DNA of 64,000 nt from Paenibacillus beijingensis (GTDB lineage: Bacteria; Bacillota; Bacilli; Paenibacillales; Paenibacillaceae): contig NZ_CP011058.1 of assembly GCF_000961095.1 (NCBI RefSeq), positions 2,748,501 through 2,812,500 on the forward strand, read 5' to 3'. A program made the position numbers and the translations under genes. Shown one piece after another: positions 8,700 through 15,859 of this stretch; position 1 is the stretch's first letter, and the number at the start of each line of letters is the position of its first letter. Below the pieces are notes generated by a model. That model was given only the letters and a program-made list of their open reading frames with translations, did not search any database and was not told where the DNA came from.

Positions 8700-9443
8700 A
8701 TGTTTACAAAATCCATACCGAGTCTGTTTACGGTAGGTAATCTGTTTTTGGGGATTATCGCCATCATATTGGTGTTTAACGATAAACCGGATTATGCGGC
8801 CATGATGGTCATTATCGCCATGCTGCTGGACGGAGTGGACGGCCGCGTCGCGCGAGCGCTTAATGCGCAAAGCGAGTTCGGCAAGGAGCTTGATTCGCTG
8901 TCGGACGTCATTTCATTCGGAGTGGCGCCGGCCTTTATTATGTACGTGGTCGCATTTCAGGATATGAATTCGGCTGCGGCCTGGATCGTAACGGCAATTT
9001 TTCCGATCTGCGGGGCGCTGCGGCTGGCGCGGTTCAACGTCATTTCCGGCATTCCCGGATATTTCGTCGGGCTTCCGATTCCGGCTGCAGGCGGCGTACT
9101 CGCTACGCTGGCTTTGTTTCAAAGAGATATCCATCCGTGGATTTTGCTGGCCAGTACGCTTGCGCTTTCGTTTCTGATGGTAAGTACGGTGAAATACCCG
9201 AACTTCAAAAAGCTCGGCATTCCGAAAGGGGCCATTTGGGTTATCCCCTGCATTGTGGCGCTGGCCGTTGTGCTCGGCATTTTGTTCCCGAACCATTTGT
9301 CCAAAATTATTTTTGTGCCGCTGCTGCTTTATGCGCTGTACGGCCTAAAAAAAAACGTTAGTGTGCCAATGAGAAGACTGCGCCGCAAGCGCCGGGCGTC
9401 TCAGCTGCCGGACGATACCGTGCAGCCGAAGCGCTCGGTGTAA
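8700..9443 (+). CDS. pssA: CDP-diacylglycerol-serine O-phosphatidyltransferase
   Basis: 247-residue integral membrane enzyme that makes phosphatidylserine, the precursor of phosphatidylethanolamine. The CDP-alcohol phosphotransferase signature is complete: D44, D47-G48, A51-R52, G61, D65 and D69. About seven hydrophobic segments are visible and the tail is basic (MRRLRRKRRA). ATG 8700 is chosen because GAGGTG lies about 6 nt upstream; an in-frame GTG at 8691 falls within that site. In B. subtilis pssA is elsewhere; here it sits between disA and yacL. A 20-bp palindromic terminator follows. Confidence 0.93.
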   Translation: MFTKSIPSLFTVGNLFLGIIAIILVFNDKPDYAAMMVIIAMLLDGVDGRVARALNAQSEFGKELDSLSDVISFGVAPAFIMYVVAFQDMNSAAAWIVTAIFPICGALRLARFNVISGIPGYFVGLPIPAAGGVLATLALFQRDIHPWILLASTLALSFLMVSTVKYPNFKKLGIPKGAIWVIPCIVALAVVLGILFPNHLSKIIFVPLLLYALYGLKKNVSVPMRRLRRKRRASQLPDDTVQPKRSV

Positions 9444-9472
9444 CGGGCGGCTGCAGGCAGACTTCGCGAAAC

Positions 9473-9519
9473 AAAAAGGCTGCACCTTCAAGCGTCAAAC
9501 TTGAAGGTGCAGCCTTTTT
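9473..9519. terminator. Bidirectional terminator between convergent pssA and the following minus-strand gene
   Basis: Perfect 20-bp inverted repeat: 9473-9492 (AAAAAGGCTGCACC...) and 9500-9519 (...GGTGCAGCCTTTTT), 7-nt loop. A5 on one side and T5 on the other allow termination in both directions, as expected for the convergent flanking genes. Confidence 0.95.
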
Positions 9520-9554
9520 CAATTATTTGCATGCCGCTATAACGCCGGTACGTC

Positions 9555-9950
9555 TTAAGTCAAATTAAACAGACCAAGCGTCGAGCATTTGTCTGATTCT
9601 TTCGCGACAACTTCGTCAAGGTTGATTTCCAGCAGATTGCAAAGCGCAGACATGTAGAACAGATTGCGTCCAAGCTCGGCTTTGAGCACGTCGCGGCAAT
9701 GCTCGCATACGTGTCCTTCCATATGCGTTTCCAGCAACGCCTTGGCATCTTCGAGCTCGGGGTCTTCCGAGTATTGCTGTTTGCGGGCATTGACTTCGAT
9801 ACAACCGCATTCGGTTACCGCCTTGGCGACCGCGCGGTTGACGGAAGCTCCGGTCTGGCCGTATTTGGACAGCACGTCAAGCACACTTCGATGTCGGAGC
9901 AGCAATTCCGAAACCTGCTGCTGAAATTGGTTTAGCGTTGGGGCGCTCAT
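9555..9950 (-). CDS. Conserved small protein, probably the family annotated 'DUF1573 domain-containing' in bacilli
   Basis: 131 residues starting 'MSAPTLNQFQQQVSELLLRHRS'. It is mostly helical in character with four cysteines, C48/C50 (ECGC) and C82/C85 (CEHC), spaced as a possible metal site. The C-terminus is 'KCSTLGLFNLT'. I recognise the pattern from conserved Firmicutes hypotheticals but not a function. ATG at 9950 is preferred over upstream in-frame starts because AGAGGTGG precedes it and a sigma-A promoter lies only 37-65 nt upstream. Transcribed toward pssA and alone on its strand here. Confidence 0.7.
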   Translation of the reverse strand: MSAPTLNQFQQQVSELLLRHRSVLDVLSKYGQTGASVNRAVAKAVTECGCIEVNARKQQYSEDPELEDAKALLETHMEGHVCEHCRDVLKAELGRNLFYMSALCNLLEINLDEVVAKESDKCSTLGLFNLT

Positions 9951-9986
9951 CAGTTCCACCTCTTTCGTCAATTTGCCACTGGTTCT

Positions 9987-10015
9987 ATTATAAGCCTGGC
10001 AGTAAATGATTTCAA
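9987..10015 (-). promoter_or_regulatory. Sigma-A promoter for the minus-strand DUF1573-like gene
   Basis: Read on the minus strand: TTGAAA (10015-10010), 17-nt spacer, perfect TATAAT (9992-9987). Transcription would start near 9980, about 30 nt before the ATG. Confidence 0.88.
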
Positions 10016-10029
10016 AAAACTTTTCCGAT

Positions 10030-10443
10030 TCTGAGAAACCCTTCATGCCGCGCCCCTGGCCAACTAGGGCAAGGGAAAGCAGGGGCTTCTTTCCTCGAAA
10101 TGTATGCTTGCCCATCTCTTCCATAAGTGGGACGGCGTTTTTGTTATGGCCATAGGTTTTTGCTCAACCTCTGACGTAGGGGGAGTCTTCGAGCAATGAA
10201 CGTCAGCGAACGATTTATGAAACTGGCTTAAAGAATCGTAAAACCGTTATTTCAGGAATATTAGACTTCTTGAGCGGTAACGAACCCTACAATCATTATT
10301 TCAGCAAAAAACAACCTAACCGAGTCAATAGGAATAGAATAGTTACGCTACGATTCGTTAGAGCTTGGAAGAGGTTCAATATGCACAAATAACGATAACT
10401 CGGTTCGTAAGCCGCGTCAGGGTGAATTCCCTGGCGGTTTTTC
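10030..10443 (+). ncRNA. Candidate structured RNA or leader upstream of yacL, ending in a terminator
   Basis: A 570-nt gap (9951-10522) has no gene I can support and looks more AT-rich than its flanks. It holds many complementary arms: GCCCCTG 10052-58 / CAGGGGC 10080-86; AGGTT 10154-58 / AACCT 10166-70, whose loop TTGCTC (10160-65) matches GAGCAA (10191-96) inside the loop of CTGACGT 10171-77 / ACGTCAG 10200-06; ACGATT 10210-15 / AATCGT 10234-39; AACCGAGT 10318-25 / ACTCGGTT 10398-405. A terminator follows: CCGC..CAGGG (10412-10422) / CCCTGGCGG (10429-10437) with T5. No strong promoter was seen on the plus strand. No known RNA family was recognised; pairing was by eye and chance matches are possible. 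Confidence 0.35.
10412..10442 (+). terminator. Rho-independent terminator upstream of yacL
   Basis: CCGC..CAGGG (10412-10422) pairs with CCCTGGCGG (10429-10437) around TGAATT, then five T. No protein gene precedes it on this strand after pssA, whose own terminator is at 9473-9519, so it implies a short untranslated transcript or an attenuator for yacL. Confidence 0.75.
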
Positions 10444-10522
10444 TTAGCTGAATAAAAATGTCGATCCGCGGACGGTTAGCCTCCGGCAGATATGACCATA
10501 ATTGCTAATGGAGGTGAAGGAA

Positions 10523-11617
10523 ATGGTAAAACGTATTTTACAACTTATCGGTATCCTATTTGGCGGTATAGCCGGTTCCCAGGCTTACGGCTGGTTTGGC
10601 GGCGGCTCGGCCAATCTGGCGGCTTACGGCATTATGACCAGCTCCTACGGCTATTACACGTATGTGGCGATCGGCGCATTGGGAGGCTACATGCTGATGG
10701 CGGCTTTTTCCGGGCGGATCATCGGCTGGATCGGCGAAGGCGCGAGACGGACGGCGGAGCTGCCGACCGCGGACCTGCTGTCCGGAGCGGCGGGGCTGAC
10801 GATGGGATTGGCGCTGTCGGCGCTGCTCTATCCGGCGCTCCCGGATTTGAAAGGGGTCGGCGCGCTGCTGCCCGTCGTGGTGACGTTCACGCTCGGACTG
10901 CTGGGCCTTAATGTCGGGCTCCGCAAAAAGGAAGAGCTGGAAGCCGGCGTTGCGTCGCTGCTGCAAAAGCGTCAGGAACCGGAACCGCAGGCGGAGCCGG
11001 TGAACTTCGAAGAGCATAAAATTATGGACACCAGCGTCATTATCGACGGCCGCATCGCGGATATTTGCAAAACCGGGTTTATCGAGGGAACGCTTGTCAT
11101 TCCCGAATTTGTGCTGGAAGAGCTGCAGCATATCGCCGATTCGTCGGATTTGCTTAAGCGCAACCGCGGACGGCGCGGACTGGACATTTTAAACAAAATC
11201 CAAAAAGAGCTCGATGTGAAGGTGCTCATCTACGAAGGCGACTTCGAGGAAATCGGCGAGGTGGACAGCAAGCTCGTGAAGCTGGCCAAAGTGCTGCGCG
11301 GCAAAGTGCTGACCAACGACTTCAATCTGAACAAGGTGTGCGAGCTGCAAGGCGTGTCCGTTCTGAATATTAACGACCTGGCCAATGCGGTGAAGCCGGT
11401 CGTGCTCCCGGGCGAAGAAATTATCGTACAGGTGATCAAGGACGGCAAGGAGCACGGGCAGGGAGTCGCTTATCTCGATGACGGGACGATGATCGTCGTC
11501 GAAGGCGGGCGCGATTATATCGGCATGACGATGGAAGTGCTGGTGACGAGTGTGCTGCAGACGTCCGCGGGCCGGATGATCTTTGCCAAGCCGAAACTGT
11601 TGGAAAAAGCGCTGTAA
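10523..11617 (+). CDS. yacL: YacL family membrane protein with PIN and TRAM domains
   Basis: 364 residues. Several hydrophobic segments in the first 125 residues anchor it in the membrane. A PIN-type nuclease domain (about 165-290) begins with the metal-binding 'IMDTSVIIDGR' (Asp169), and a C-terminal TRAM domain (about 290-355) suggests RNA binding. Role in the cell is not established; ribonuclease activity is inferred from the PIN fold. ATG 10523 is preferred over the TTG at 10502 because GGAGGTG (10510-10516) precedes it. Followed by a promoter and ispDF, the same order as in B. subtilis. Confidence 0.92.
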   Translation: MVKRILQLIGILFGGIAGSQAYGWFGGGSANLAAYGIMTSSYGYYTYVAIGALGGYMLMAAFSGRIIGWIGEGARRTAELPTADLLSGAAGLTMGLALSALLYPALPDLKGVGALLPVVVTFTLGLLGLNVGLRKKEELEAGVASLLQKRQEPEPQAEPVNFEEHKIMDTSVIIDGRIADICKTGFIEGTLVIPEFVLEELQHIADSSDLLKRNRGRRGLDILNKIQKELDVKVLIYEGDFEEIGEVDSKLVKLAKVLRGKVLTNDFNLNKVCELQGVSVLNINDLANAVKPVVLPGEEIIVQVIKDGKEHGQGVAYLDDGTMIVVEGGRDYIGMTMEVLVTSVLQTSAGRMIFAKPKLLEKAL

Positions 11618-11628
11618 CGAGGTATGAT
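11600..11628 (+). promoter_or_regulatory. Sigma-A promoter for ispD-ispF
   Basis: TTGGAA (11600-11605), 17-nt spacer, TATGAT (11623-11628), overlapping the end of yacL. It lies about 95 nt before the ispD start. Confidence 0.7.
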
Positions 11629-11723
11629 AGTAACTGCTTGTATGAATCCGGGCAGCGGGGCATTTACATACCGCCGGATAGGCCCGGCGCATACGGACGT
11701 TACAGCGGGGCGGGTTGCTTAAC

Positions 11724-12518
11724 ATGAACATAGAGTCTGGGGAAACCGCGCCGCGCGGCGCGAATGCGGCGGACCGCGGCGGCGCGTGCCGCGAAGCGGG
11801 CGCAGGCGTGCAAGGACGCTGGGGCGCGGTCATCGTAGCGGCAGGACGGGGCAGCAGGATGGGTACCGCCGAGAGCAAGCAGTTTTTGCAGCTGGCGGGC
11901 ATGCCGATCTTGATTCATACGCTTCAGGTGTTCCAGGAGATGGATGAAATTGCCGAGATTGCGCTCGTGACCGGCTCCGGCGATGTGCAGCGGTGCCGGG
12001 ATCTGGCGGAACGCTACGGGCTCAGCAAAGTAAGCGCTGTGCTGGCAGGCGGCAGCGAGCGGCAGCATTCGGTGCGGTGCGGGCTGGATGCGCTTGGAAC
12101 CCAATGGGCGCTTGTCCATGATGGCGTGCGCCCTTTCGTTACGCCGGAAGCGGTGCGTGCCTGCTGCGCAAAAGCGGAAGAGACCGGCGGCGCTGTGCTG
12201 GCCGTCCCGGTTAAAGATACGATCAAGCAGGTCGGAAGCGACGGCATCATTGTGTCGACGCCTGACCGTCGGAGCTTGTGGGCGATCCAAACGCCGCAAG
12301 CTTTTCGGCGTGCGCTGCTGCTGGAAGCGCATAAGCGGGCGGAGGCGGATGAGTATGTCGGAACCGACGACGCTTCGGTCGTAGAGCGGCTTGGCGTGCC
12401 GGTGGCGGTGGCGCAGGGGGAATATACGAATATAAAAATTACGACGCCGGACGACCTTCCTTATGCGGAATTTTTACTGAATCAGCGGCGGCAACTTGCG
12501 GGAGGAGACGATTTATGA
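11724..12518 (+). CDS. ispD: 2-C-methyl-D-erythritol 4-phosphate cytidylyltransferase
   Basis: 264 residues as drawn. It couples CTP to MEP in the non-mevalonate isoprenoid pathway. The nucleotide-binding loop 'AVIVAAGRGSRMG' starts near residue 35, and 'DGVRPF', 'PVKDTIKQ' and 'IQTPQAF' are further family motifs. The first ~31 residues are a Gly/Ala/Arg-rich extension absent from typical IspD (about 230 residues). ATG 11724 follows a G-rich stretch by 9 nt; a TTG at 11715 or an internal GTG before 'QGRWGAV' are alternatives, so the start is uncertain. Overlaps ispF by 4 nt. Confidence 0.93.
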   Translation: MNIESGETAPRGANAADRGGACREAGAGVQGRWGAVIVAAGRGSRMGTAESKQFLQLAGMPILIHTLQVFQEMDEIAEIALVTGSGDVQRCRDLAERYGLSKVSAVLAGGSERQHSVRCGLDALGTQWALVHDGVRPFVTPEAVRACCAKAEETGGAVLAVPVKDTIKQVGSDGIIVSTPDRRSLWAIQTPQAFRRALLLEAHKRAEADEYVGTDDASVVERLGVPVAVAQGEYTNIKITTPDDLPYAEFLLNQRRQLAGGDDL

Positions 12519-13003
12519 TTCGGATTGGACAAGGCTTTGACGTGCATCAGCTCGTGGAGGGCCGGCCGTGCATCATCGGCGGGGTCACCATCCCGTACGA
12601 GAAAGGGCTGCTCGGGCACTCCGATGCGGATGTGCTGCTGCATGCGATATCCGACGCCATTTTGGGGGCGCTTGGTCTCGGGGATATCGGCAAGCACTTT
12701 CCCGATACCGATCCTTCGTTCAAAGATGCGGACAGCCTGAAGCTGCTCGAGCGGGTATGGGAGCTTGCGAAGCAGCGAGGCTACAAGCTGGGCAATGTCG
12801 ATTCCACCATCATTGCGCAGCGGCCCAAGATGGCCCCTTACATTCCGCAAATGGCGGAAATCATTGCGCGCGCGCTGGAAGCCGACATGTCGGCGGTAAA
12901 CGTCAAAGCGACGACGACGGAGCAGCTCGGATTCACCGGGCGGGGCGAAGGAATTGCGGCGCAATCGGTTGTCTGTCTGGTGAAGGATATGCTATCATCT
13001 TAG
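12515..13003 (+). CDS. ispF: 2-C-methyl-D-erythritol 2,4-cyclodiphosphate synthase
   Basis: 162 residues, a usual length. It cyclises CDP-ME 2-phosphate to MEcPP with loss of CMP. The metal ligands Asp9 and His11 lie in 'GQGFDVHQ', 'GHSDADVLLHAI' supplies the third histidine, and 'TTTEQLGFTGRGEGI' is the conserved C-terminal signature. The ATG overlaps the ispD stop (ATGA), so the two steps are translationally coupled. A possible promoter for gltX lies inside its last codons. Confidence 0.97.
   Translation: MIRIGQGFDVHQLVEGRPCIIGGVTIPYEKGLLGHSDADVLLHAISDAILGALGLGDIGKHFPDTDPSFKDADSLKLLERVWELAKQRGYKLGNVDSTIIAQRPKMAPYIPQMAEIIARALEADMSAVNVKATTTEQLGFTGRGEGIAAQSVVCLVKDMLSS
12969..12998 (+). promoter_or_regulatory. 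Possible sigma-A promoter for gltX
   Basis: TTGTCT (12969-12974), 18-nt spacer, TATCAT (12993-12998) preceded by TGC (extended -10). Located in the 3' end of ispF. Confidence 0.5.
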
Positions 13004-13085
13004 AATCATTCATACGAGGGAAACAGGAAACGATCAATGCTTCCGAAGCGTCTTCGCTTCGCTGAAGCTGGAGGGGGATTCGGCT

Positions 13086-14552
13086 ATGTCTCAGGAAGTA
13101 AGGGTGCGTTACGCGCCGTCGCCAACCGGGCATCTGCATATCGGCAATGCGAGAACGGCGCTGTTCAACTATTTGTTCGCCCGCAATCAGGGCGGCAAAT
13201 TTATTATCCGGATCGAGGATACGGACGTGAAACGGAATGTGGCCGGCGGAGAGGAAAATCAGCTGTCCTATCTGAAATGGCTCGGCATCGACTGGGATGA
13301 AAGCATCGACATCGGCGGCGGCTACGGTCCTTACCGCCAGACGGAGCGGCTCGACATTTACCGCGAATATTGGCAGGAGCTGCTCGATAAAGGCCTGGCC
13401 TACCGCTGCTACTGCACGGAGGAGGAGCTGGAGCGCGAGCGCGAGGAGCAGCTTGCCCGCGGCGAAACGCCGCGCTATTCCGGTGCGCACCGGAATTTGA
13501 CCGGGGAGCAGATCAAGGCGTTTGAAGCGGAAGGACGCGTGCCGAGCATCCGTTTCAGGGTGCCGGAAGGACGCACGTATACGTTCGATGACCTGGTCAA
13601 AGGCAGCATCAGCATCGATACGGAAGGAACGGGCGATTTCGTCATCGTCAAAAGAGACGGCATTCCGACCTACAATTTCGCTGTCGTCATCGACGATTAC
13701 TTGATGAAGATTACTCATGTGCTGCGCGGAGAGGACCATATTTCCAATACGCCCCGCCAGCTCATGATTTATGAAGCGCTCGGCTGGGAGCCGCCGCGTT
13801 TCGGCCATATGACGCTTATCGTGAACGAAAACCGCAAAAAGCTGAGCAAGCGCGACGAATCAATCATCCAGTTCATCGAGCAGTATGACGACCTCGGCTA
13901 TTTGCCGGAGGCGCTGTTCAACTTCATCGCGCTGCTCGGGTGGTCGCCGGAAGGCGAGCAGGAAATGTTCACCCGCGAGGAACTGATCGAAGTGTTCAAC
14001 GCGTCCCGTCTCAGCAAAAGCCCGGCCGTATTCGATACGAACAAGCTCAGCTGGATGAATAACGAATATATGAAAAAAATGGATCTGAACCGTCTCGTCG
14101 ACATGTGTCTGCCGCAGCTGCAGACAGCCGGACGCGTTCCGCAGGAGCTGGATGCCGCAGGGCGGGAGTGGGTAACCGATCTCATATCGCTCTACCAGGA
14201 GAAGCTGCGCTGGGCGGCGGAAATCGTTCCGCTGACGGAATTGTTTTTCGCCGGCGCGGTTGAGGACGAAGCCGAGGCGAAGGAGGTGCTTGCGGAAGAA
14301 CAGGTGCCGCAGGTACTGGATTCGCTGCTCAAGGCGATCGGATCGCTGGAGCCGGGCGCGTTCGGACCGGATGAAATCAAAGCGCTGATCAAAGCGGTGC
14401 AGAAGGAGACCGGCTTTAAGGGCAAGCAGCTGTTTATGCCGATCCGCGCCGCGCTGACCGGGCAGACGCACGGCCCCGATTTGAACCGCACGATTGCGCT
14501 GCTCGGACGGGACAAAGTGACCGCGCGGTTGAGCGGGCGCCTGCAGAAGTAA
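13086..14552 (+). CDS. gltX: Glutamyl-tRNA synthetase
   Basis: 488-residue class I synthetase. The HIGH-type motif is HLHIG at 16-20 and KMSKS appears as 'KLSKRD'. The C-terminal anticodon-binding domain is helical. In bacilli this enzyme also charges tRNA-Gln with Glu for later amidation (family knowledge). ATG 13086 follows GGAGGGGG near 13070. A short hairpin, CGAAGCG (13044-13050) / CGCTTCG (13055-13061), sits just before the ribosome site. The cysE-cysS unit downstream has its own T-box promoter. Confidence 0.98.
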   Translation: MSQEVRVRYAPSPTGHLHIGNARTALFNYLFARNQGGKFIIRIEDTDVKRNVAGGEENQLSYLKWLGIDWDESIDIGGGYGPYRQTERLDIYREYWQELLDKGLAYRCYCTEEELEREREEQLARGETPRYSGAHRNLTGEQIKAFEAEGRVPSIRFRVPEGRTYTFDDLVKGSISIDTEGTGDFVIVKRDGIPTYNFAVVIDDYLMKITHVLRGEDHISNTPRQLMIYEALGWEPPRFGHMTLIVNENRKKLSKRDESIIQFIEQYDDLGYLPEALFNFIALLGWSPEGEQEMFTREELIEVFNASRLSKSPAVFDTNKLSWMNNEYMKKMDLNRLVDMCLPQLQTAGRVPQELDAAGREWVTDLISLYQEKLRWAAEIVPLTELFFAGAVEDEAEAKEVLAEEQVPQVLDSLLKAIGSLEPGAFGPDEIKALIKAVQKETGFKGKQLFMPIRAALTGQTHGPDLNRTIALLGRDKVTARLSGRLQK

Positions 14553-14642
14553 CAAAGCGGGCAGGGAGCGGGAAAGCTGCCGGCAGCCTTAGGGGTGGAC
14601 GAGCAGCCGGATCAGGGCTTTGCAGGCGCTTCATTTGACATC

Positions 14643-14670
14643 TTGCACTTTTTCGGCAATGGGTTATACT
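14643..14670 (+). promoter_or_regulatory. Sigma-A promoter of the cysE-cysS transcription unit
   Basis: TTGCAC (14643-14648), 16-nt spacer, TATACT (14665-14670). A better -35, TTGACA at 14635-14640, is too far (24 nt) from this -10. Start near 14677, at the 5' end of the T-box leader. Confidence 0.7.
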
Positions 14671-14676
14671 GATACT

Positions 14677-15109
14677 TAACAAGATCAACGGTCACAGGCT
14701 TGGAACAGGAGAAGTCCGTTAATACCGGGATATCAGAGAGGACAACCGTCATGACGATCCCGCGTCCGATTATTCGGGTGCGGCAAGGAAGGGCGGCTGC
14801 GAGTTGTCCATTCCGGCTGCGGACCGTGCACCTGGGAGCTTTGCTCCGAGCCCGCCACTCTTTCGGCAAGCGAATGGCTGCGGCAATTGCTGCGCGCTTT
14901 ACGAAAGATCAGCGGGGGTAGGCGGCAACGTCAGCGCCGGCGTTAACGGCGGCTAAAGACAGGATTGTCCGAATGGGGCAGCCTGCCTGTCGCGGGAGGA
15001 TGAACTTGACTCGCGACTGGCATGACGGCTGGCTCTGACGGGATCCTAAGCAGAGTGGAACCGCGCCAAAGCACGCCTCTGCAGCTATCGAAGCTGCGGA
15101 GGCTTTTTT
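14677..15109 (+). promoter_or_regulatory. T-box leader specific for tRNA-Cys, controlling cysE-cysS
   Basis: Stem I can be drawn: GTCC 14714-17 / GGAC 14821-24, CCGG 14725-28 / CCGG 14813-16, GGACAAC 14740-46 / GTTGTCC 14803-09, with CAGAGAG at 14734-40. The codon TGC (Cys) at 14818-20 falls in the specifier loop. The T-box AGAGTGGAACCGCG (15052-15065) carries TGGA, complementary to UCCA, which fits tRNA-Cys with discriminator U73. The terminator stem spans 15075-15103 (GCCTC..GAGGC) followed by T6. Uncharged tRNA-Cys should favour the antiterminator. The leader is long (about 430 nt). Confidence 0.92.
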
Positions 15110-15160
15110 CGTTGGCTTCAAGGGGATGTGCGCTTGACGCGGGCCGAAGGGGATGAGAAG

Positions 15161-15856
15161 ATGTTTCGCCATATCCGATCGGATATCAAGGCGGTATTCG
15201 AAAACGATCCGGCCGCCAGAAGCATATTTGAAGTCGTATTCACTTATTCGGGGCTGCACGCGATATGGGCCCACCGGATCGCCCACTATTTGTTCGTGAA
15301 GAGATGGTATACGGCTGCCCGAATCATCTCGCAAATCAGCCGTTTTATGACCGGCATCGAAATTCATCCCGGAGCGGTGATCGGCAACCGGCTGTTCATC
15401 GACCACGGGATGGGCGTCGTCATCGGCGAAACGTGCGAGATCGGCGACGATGTCGTCATTTACCAAGGTGTTACCTTGGGCGGAACGGGCAAGGAGAAGG
15501 GCAAGCGGCATCCGACGATCGGCAATAACGTCGTCATCGGTTCGGGCGCGAAAGTATTGGGATCGTTCCGCGTGGGCGATAATTCCAATATCGGCTCCAA
15601 CGCGGTCGTCCTGCGAGAGGTGCCGGAGAGCAGTACGGTCGTCGGCAATCCCGGACGGATCGTCAAACGCAACGGCGAGCGGGTCGGGGACCGTCTGGAC
15701 CACACGAAGCTGCCCGACCCCGTAATCGAAATGTTTCGCAGTATGCAGGATGAAATCAATCAGTTAAAGGCCGAGGTGGCCCGCCTGAACAAAGAAGCGG
15801 AGCAGCCGGCGGCGCAAGAACCGGAGAAAATGCCGGTAGGTGGAGGCGAAGGTTAG
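15161..15856 (+). CDS. cysE: Serine O-acetyltransferase
   Basis: 231 residues. It makes O-acetylserine from serine and acetyl-CoA, the first committed step to cysteine. A helical N-terminal domain ('DPAARSIFEV') precedes a left-handed beta-helix of hexapeptide repeats, with 'GIEIHPGA', 'FIDHGMGVVIGET' and the substrate loop 'GGTGKEKGKRHPT'. The C-terminal tail is Glu/Lys/Gln-rich. ATG 15161 is chosen over GTG 15128 by the family N-terminus MFRHIRSDI and the AAGGGGAT site. Together with cysS it is regulated by the Cys T-box. Confidence 0.97.
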   Translation: MFRHIRSDIKAVFENDPAARSIFEVVFTYSGLHAIWAHRIAHYLFVKRWYTAARIISQISRFMTGIEIHPGAVIGNRLFIDHGMGVVIGETCEIGDDVVIYQGVTLGGTGKEKGKRHPTIGNNVVIGSGAKVLGSFRVGDNSNIGSNAVVLREVPESSTVVGNPGRIVKRNGERVGDRLDHTKLPDPVIEMFRSMQDEINQLKAEVARLNKEAEQPAAQEPEKMPVGGGEG

Positions 15857-15859
15857 AGA

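Noticed and set aside
9473..9519. Palindrome as an insertion-sequence end or attachment site
   Set aside because: A5/T5 flanks, a 20-bp stem and convergent genes are fully explained by a bidirectional terminator.
10030..10443. tmRNA, RNase P RNA, SRP RNA, or a c-di-AMP riboswitch in front of yacL
   Set aside because: Conserved ends and core sequences of these RNAs are absent on both strands, despite the pseudoknot-like pairing.
14700..14921. 73-codon open frame upstream of cysE
   Set aside because: It lies inside the T-box leader, where stems, specifier and T-box motif explain the sequence; no ribosome site and no recognisable protein.
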